Source of the DNA: an uncultured Prevotellaceae bacterium
GTDB lineage: Bacteria; Bacteroidota; Bacteroidia; Bacteroidales; Bacteroidaceae
Direction: 5' to 3'
DNA length: 64,000 bases
Assembly (NCBI GenBank): GCA_900316445.1
Contig: ONCZ01000014.1
Coordinates: 1-64,000 of the forward strand
Part shown: one piece after another, positions 59,587 to 64,000 of the stretch
Layout of the letters: every line of letters starts with the position of its first letter
How positions within the stretch are numbered: position 1 is the first letter of the stretch
Notes under the pieces: model-generated
What the model was told of the DNA's origin: nothing
The model's database searches: none
The model's input: the letters and a program-made list of their open reading frames with translations, nothing else
Program-made: the position numbers and the translations under genes

Positions 59587-62500
59587 ATGGGCATAATATC
59601 ATACTTTCAGAATCTGTATTATGACAACAAGCTAGAAAAGGCTGGTAGGTTGCTTAGCGAAGGTAGATATTCTGAAGCAGAGGATTTATATATCTCTTTA
59701 GTTGACAAGCATCCGTTTGCAGCAACCAAATTGGCGGAGTATTATCTCTCATTGTCTTCATCCGTGGATGTTACGAGGGATATCTCATTGTATAAACAGA
59801 CCGTTGATCTCAAGAATAAGGGAATAAATGTTTATGATGCTCCTTCCTTTGATGCTATTCTCATGAGCTATGTTAAGCATCTCAGAGAAAGGTCTATTAT
59901 ATGTTTCGAACAAGGTTCTTTCAATGATTGCGTCTCTTTAACTTCTGCCTTAAAAGAAACTAAATTTGCTTCTGAAGACGTTGTTATCCTATGTGCTGAA
60001 GCAAAGATAAAGTTATTATTCGAGCGTATAACAGTCACAAAGGTAACGAGTGATTCTTTTTATTCTTTGATTGAGGCATTTAAAGGTGAATGGGCTATTT
60101 GTAAGGCAAGGATAAGAGCAAAAGAATCCACGTTGCAATTCTGCAAACAATTGGAAGCATCAAAACGTTATTATGCTTCTAATCTGTTGCTATGCATTAT
60201 ACTAAACAATTCTTTTGATCCACAGTGCTTGGATAATGCTGTTTACATAGTTAAGGGTATCGATTCTGAAGCAACTCCCAACATCTTTAAAACTGTCGTT
60301 TCGTCTTATGGTAAACAAATTATCCTCCGTAAGGACGTTTCTGCTAATGACGCAGTTTCCATTTTTATGTCATGCTGGGAGGTTTCATCAGATGATGTTG
60401 TCGTTATGGATGTTTTACAATCTGTAAAAGATTCTTTTTTGAGAGATGCACTTATTAATGTCATTTTTAAAAAACATGAATCATATCTTTCTTTACCAAA
60501 TCTATTCAATAACTTCATTAAATGGTTATATGATGCATTTGATAGTAGTGAGTCACTAAAGCTTCTTGAAAAGGTCCATCGCCTTGGATATGATGTTGAG
60601 TCCTACTATACACAAAAGGCCCATTTATGGACGTCAAAGATGCCATTTGAAGATCGTTTGCCTTACCTCGATCATGTACAAAGACTATTTCCGGATTCTT
60701 CTCTCATGATCGAAGACAAACTATCTTGTGCACAACACTTTCTTGACAACAACGATAACGAAAAGGCAATAGCAGTATCTGATTCAATTATTAGTAAATG
60801 CGAAAATGCGAAACTAATTAAAGCTCAAGCATTTTGTAATTTAGCGAACGAGGAACAAAACATAGACCGAAGAATTGAAAAACTCAATCAGGCACAATCT
60901 TCGCTTTCTTCTTACTCTGGTTCCGAGAAAAAGGCTATTTTAAATAGCATAATTGACACTTTTGCACTCGCTGCTCAGTCCTATTATAGTGGAGGAGACA
61001 TAGACAAATCTTATACTGTATTATTAGATTTAGCTCAAAAAGGATATGAAAAAGCCGCGTTTGCTATTGCGAATCTCCGTTTACATGAAGTTAAAATCGA
61101 GAAGTCTATTGAAGAAAAATTAAATAAAGCTATTGATGCAATTGGCGAACTTCGAAGATTTGGAATTTCTTCTATTGTCAAAAATCCGGATTATCAAAAC
61201 TTGTGGGACGAGAAAATTCATTTACAAATAGAAAAATGCAAGAATTTTGACAATCAGTCTGCCGTAAAGCATTTAGAAAGTCTCATTCACGAAATTGATA
61301 ATGCAGGATTTGATGCGACCCTAATTAAGGAGAAAAGGTCAATCGTTCTGAAACAACTGATAGAAAGAAAGTATCATATTGCCAGAGAACTCGAACTTGC
61401 AAGCGATCTATCTAACGCATCAAATTTGTATAAAGAGATAAATGTTCTTGAAGCTAAACGAACACCAACTCTATCTGCAATAAGGTTTATTATATGTAAA
61501 CTTAAAATGCAGAACAATTCTGATGTCCTGGAACATCGAGAGCGCATTTATACCATCTTAAGAAAGGCAGCAGCTGCATATAAATCGGAGAAAGATGATA
61601 TTGCTTACCGTTTTGCATTGATTCTACTTAAATCTGGAGAAGATCAAGAAGCCCTATCTGTTTTAACAGAATTCTTACCTAATGAGGATTATCTTAAGAA
61701 AGCATGTGAACAAGGTGGAATAATCAAAGCCTTGGCTAAGCTTGATGATTTCAACAACAAACTGGAGTCAGTAAAGAACAAGACACTTTCATCTGACGAT
61801 GCCGTATTTTTTATCAATCACATTTTAGAATATGCAGAAATTATTAGGCCAGTATTAGATTTGCCACGTACTACTTTGAGTAAGTATCGAAATACACTTA
61901 AGAACTACGCAATTTACAAATTATTTGATGAAGAACGATACGATATAGCTTTTGAAAAAATGATAAAAGAGCATAAAGACTTCCTTGATGATTATACAGC
62001 ACTTAGGAATATTGCTCTTATATGCTTAAATATGGCGGAGTCGAAGCAAATGACAACTGCTAATTTTAAAGATGTTATTTCGATTTGGCTAACGGCGATT
62101 TATCAAGAAAAGCTATTCGTCAAATCTTTAGATTATACCTCTTGGGACGATTCATATACATTTTCGTTATATGAAGCTTATGGTCATTTTAATGAAGATT
62201 CAATGGGAGCATTACCAAATAATGTAAATTTCGATGATTCAGATGATGACAACATTGTTTTTATTAAGGATGTACAGCGTGCACTTTTGGACAGATTTGA
62301 GGCTGCGATTAGTGATAACCAACAATATCATGAATTCTTTACATCGCAAAAAGACGCTATGGATTCATTCATTGCATTGAACTTGGATGAGAAATGTCGT
62401 CTAGTTGCTCCGTATTTGGCTCATAAAGACGAAGGCCTATTCCAAGACATTTCAGAAGCTTTAGAAGAAGATAGAAAACAGGAATATGACAATTGGGAAG

Positions 62501-63525
62501 ATCTCCTTTCTGTTGGGGCAATATATCAAATGCCCCAAGCAATATACACAGACTACAACAAGGCTAAATCATATTCAGAGGACTGTATTTCAGCAATAGA
62601 TTCATTGAATTCAAATGATGTAAAACAGGCATTCTTGGTATCAAAGATTGAACTAATAAAGCGTTTTAAGAAGTTATATTCCGCCTTGAAATCTTACTCT
62701 AACAGTAAGGTCTCTGCTCTTTCTGCAAAGGATAAGTCTGTCTTTAAGAATAATTACAGCTTTTATCTTGTTGTATGTAGTTCTCTAAAAGATACTACTT
62801 TATCTTTTGTGTTCTCAAATTATGTAATGCAATATGTTGTTGGCGAAGTTAATTCAAATTCCATGAAAAAGTCTTCAGCAGCAGACTATATCTTGTCAAT
62901 ATTCATATTGGACAAAAACAACACAAGAGTAAAAGAAAATCTTAAGACTTTATTCGAAATGCTCGCACGGGATAATTCTATTGATAGTTCAAGGGCTGTA
63001 ACAAAGATACTTGACCAGATAAGAACTATTGATGCACCTCTTTATAATCAGCTAAATAAGGAAAACGAACAAGCTAAGGTTGATAAGGAATTAGGTGATA
63101 TCGTAGAAAAGTTAACAAAGACAAAATCTTTATCAGAGTCTGCAGCATTACAAAAATTATATTCTTTATATTCAAGCAACCCTAATAATGATGCTGTTTG
63201 TGAAATCCTATCTCAATTATGTGTTGTTTGTATTAGGAAATATATTATTGATCAAGAGTATGGTGGATCATCAGTAAAAACGATTTTAGAGAAATTGAAG
63301 AATAACATGAGTTCCACATTCAGAGGTCATCGTGGTCATTTAAAAGATGCTTATTACTCATTTTGGAATCAGATTCCTGCTGATGCAAAATTAGCATTAC
63401 AGGGATATAATCCTAACGCCTCCTTAACTTCCCACGGAAGAGCCATTAAAGAAGGCCTTGATTATTTCAAATCACTTGGAGGAGTCTCTGATTCTAATTC
63501 ACTTACTGACATTTTCGGGTTTTAA
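59587..63525 (+). CDS. Giant helical-repeat (TPR-like) protein
   Basis: A 1312-residue all-helical protein. Many helix pairs of 34-40 residues follow TPR-like spacing (for example AGRLLSEGRYSEAEDLYISL near residue 17, and SYTVLLDLAQKGYEKAAFAI near 475). There is no catalytic motif, signal peptide or membrane segment. Such proteins usually act as scaffolds or sensors. Its position between the LysM-like and J-like genes suggests it binds several system proteins or an invader component. I do not recognise a named family. Confidence 0.75.
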   Translation: MGIISYFQNLYYDNKLEKAGRLLSEGRYSEAEDLYISLVDKHPFAATKLAEYYLSLSSSVDVTRDISLYKQTVDLKNKGINVYDAPSFDAILMSYVKHLRERSIICFEQGSFNDCVSLTSALKETKFASEDVVILCAEAKIKLLFERITVTKVTSDSFYSLIEAFKGEWAICKARIRAKESTLQFCKQLEASKRYYASNLLLCIILNNSFDPQCLDNAVYIVKGIDSEATPNIFKTVVSSYGKQIILRKDVSANDAVSIFMSCWEVSSDDVVVMDVLQSVKDSFLRDALINVIFKKHESYLSLPNLFNNFIKWLYDAFDSSESLKLLEKVHRLGYDVESYYTQKAHLWTSKMPFEDRLPYLDHVQRLFPDSSLMIEDKLSCAQHFLDNNDNEKAIAVSDSIISKCENAKLIKAQAFCNLANEEQNIDRRIEKLNQAQSSLSSYSGSEKKAILNSIIDTFALAAQSYYSGGDIDKSYTVLLDLAQKGYEKAAFAIANLRLHEVKIEKSIEEKLNKAIDAIGELRRFGISSIVKNPDYQNLWDEKIHLQIEKCKNFDNQSAVKHLESLIHEIDNAGFDATLIKEKRSIVLKQLIERKYHIARELELASDLSNASNLYKEINVLEAKRTPTLSAIRFIICKLKMQNNSDVLEHRERIYTILRKAAAAYKSEKDDIAYRFALILLKSGEDQEALSVLTEFLPNEDYLKKACEQGGIIKALAKLDDFNNKLESVKNKTLSSDDAVFFINHILEYAEIIRPVLDLPRTTLSKYRNTLKNYAIYKLFDEERYDIAFEKMIKEHKDFLDDYTALRNIALICLNMAESKQMTTANFKDVISIWLTAIYQEKLFVKSLDYTSWDDSYTFSLYEAYGHFNEDSMGALPNNVNFDDSDDDNIVFIKDVQRALLDRFEAAISDNQQYHEFFTSQKDAMDSFIALNLDEKCRLVAPYLAHKDEGLFQDISEALEEDRKQEYDNWEDLLSVGAIYQMPQAIYTDYNKAKSYSEDCISAIDSLNSNDVKQAFLVSKIELIKRFKKLYSALKSYSNSKVSALSAKDKSVFKNNYSFYLVVCSSLKDTTLSFVFSNYVMQYVVGEVNSNSMKKSSAADYILSIFILDKNNTRVKENLKTLFEMLARDNSIDSSRAVTKILDQIRTIDAPLYNQLNKENEQAKVDKELGDIVEKLTKTKSLSESAALQKLYSLYSSNPNNDAVCEILSQLCVVCIRKYIIDQEYGGSSVKTILEKLKNNMSSTFRGHRGHLKDAYYSFWNQIPADAKLALQGYNPNASLTSHGRAIKEGLDYFKSLGGVSDSNSLTDIFGF

Positions 63526-63539
63526 AAAATATAGTTCAG

Positions 63540-63815
63540 ATGAAGAATCCATATAATATACTTGAGGTACCTCAGGACGCAAGTAATCCTCAGATACTAA
63601 AGGCTATGACAATGGCCATGAGAAAAAGACAATTTCCAAATACGGAAATTGCTCAGGCAAGAAACCAATTGATAAAGCCTGCCTCAAGGTTAGCGGCAGA
63701 CTTTACATTCCCTATTTTTGATCCGTTTGACGACTTAGTCCCTTTACAAGCAAAGGTAAATTCGGAAACTATTGATATTAATTCTATAGACGAAAATAAA
63801 TACAACTCATTATGA
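63540..63815 (+). CDS. J-domain-like protein lacking HPD
   Basis: A 91-residue protein that begins NPYNILEVPQDASNPQILKA, close to the NPYxxLGV...A...I start of J-domains. The expected HPD between helices II and III is absent; the segment reads MRKRQFPNTEIAQARNQLIK. It may still dock on the system Hsp70, or may have a different role. The C-terminus is acidic and unknown. The stop overlaps the next start by four bases (ATGA). Confidence 0.62.
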   Translation: MKNPYNILEVPQDASNPQILKAMTMAMRKRQFPNTEIAQARNQLIKPASRLAADFTFPIFDPFDDLVPLQAKVNSETIDINSIDENKYNSL

Positions 63816-64000
63816 AGATAATCGATGAACTTAATTTAGTACAAGAAGAGATCACTCTATTAAAGAAAGAGAATCTTAAAAAGCGGAACGATATAGAAGA
63901 ATTGTTACTTGACCATGAGCGACAAGTTGATGCCTTGCTGAATGATATCATCAGTATTGTTGATGTTTATGAAAAAGCAGAAACTAAAATTAGGGAGATG
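63812..64000 (+). CDS. GrpE-like nucleotide exchange factor (partial, cut by window end)
   Basis: The first 63 residues are a coiled coil (NLVQEEITLLKKENLKKRND, then LLLDHERQVDALLND), followed by IISIVDVYEKAETKIREM, which resembles the GrpE pattern of a long helix then LLPVxDNxEKA. It is the next gene after the J-like protein, which supports an Hsp70/J/GrpE set. Most of the gene is outside the window. Confidence 0.55.
   Translation, partial: MKIIDELNLVQEEITLLKKENLKKRNDIEELLLDHERQVDALLNDIISIVDVYEKAETKIREM

Overview
The window reads as a chromosomal segment of a Bacteroidales bacterium, most likely Prevotella or a close relative (Prevotellaceae). The evidence is as follows. Genes are repeatedly preceded by the Bacteroidota promoter core TAnnTTTGC rather than sigma-70 boxes. 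Several proteins belong to Bacteroidota-typical families: DUF5686, DUF4248, DUF6371, a long HU/IHF-like protein and a 'smalltalk' small protein. A dockerin-like domain ends the gene at the left edge. Most of the window is fairly GC-rich. From about 49 kb, and strongly from 50 kb to the right edge, it turns clearly AT-rich, which suggests acquired DNA.

Layout. 1-212: end of a dockerin-like protein. 359-5595: an element-like module with an unknown protein, a BRO/KilAC antirepressor-like protein, a GH24 lysozyme, a DUF3987-like protein and a CHC2/TOPRIM primase. 5688-16842: housekeeping and general genes, namely an MBL hydrolase, rsmG, a DUF3298-type lipoprotein, a HAD phosphatase, an MFS transporter, rho, engB, an ABC-F ATPase, recR, a membrane protein, a glycosyltransferase and a GNAT enzyme. 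16942-17120: two identical tRNA-Asp genes. 17165-29403, minus strand: AddB-like, AddA-like, DUF5686, uvrA and uxaB. 29564-34308: surface glycosyltransferases around rpsP. 34482-45219, plus strand: a compact lipid or pigment-like cluster with a GT2-acyltransferase fusion, two CrtI/CrtISO-like FAD oxidoreductases, an esterase-like hydrolase, an acyltransferase, an MMPL exporter, an acyl carrier protein and an AMP-ligase. 45273-48889, minus strand: a second element-like module (smalltalk, HU-like, DUF4248, DUF6371, RepA-like ATPase, HTH-like). 49139-50744: a broken AbiEii-type toxin locus and a nuclease-like ORF. 51156-64000: an AT-rich operon that runs off the right edge.

The most exciting part is the right-hand operon. 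A promoter and a roughly 460-nt leader, of which about 300 nt look strongly structured, precede a Ser/Thr kinase-AAA ATPase fusion, a second kinase with a zinc ribbon, a TerY-like VWA protein, a PP2C phosphatase, a divergent Hsp70, a zinc-ribbon/TM/LysM-like protein, a 1312-residue helical-repeat protein, a J-domain-like protein without a visible HPD motif, and a GrpE-like start cut by the window end. Kinase, phosphatase and VWA genes together recall the described TerY-P conflict or stress systems. Coupling them to a private Hsp70/J-like/GrpE-like chaperone set, an AAA ATPase and a structured leader looks unusual.

The second theme is short repeats. Several families of small palindromes and 7-15-bp tandem repeats lie between genes and also, in frame, inside at least ten protein genes (primase, RepA-like, DUF6371, AMP-ligase, MMPL, both FAD oxidoreductases, GT2-acyltransferase, ABC-F, uvrA). 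In several cases the repeat supplies the start or stop codon.
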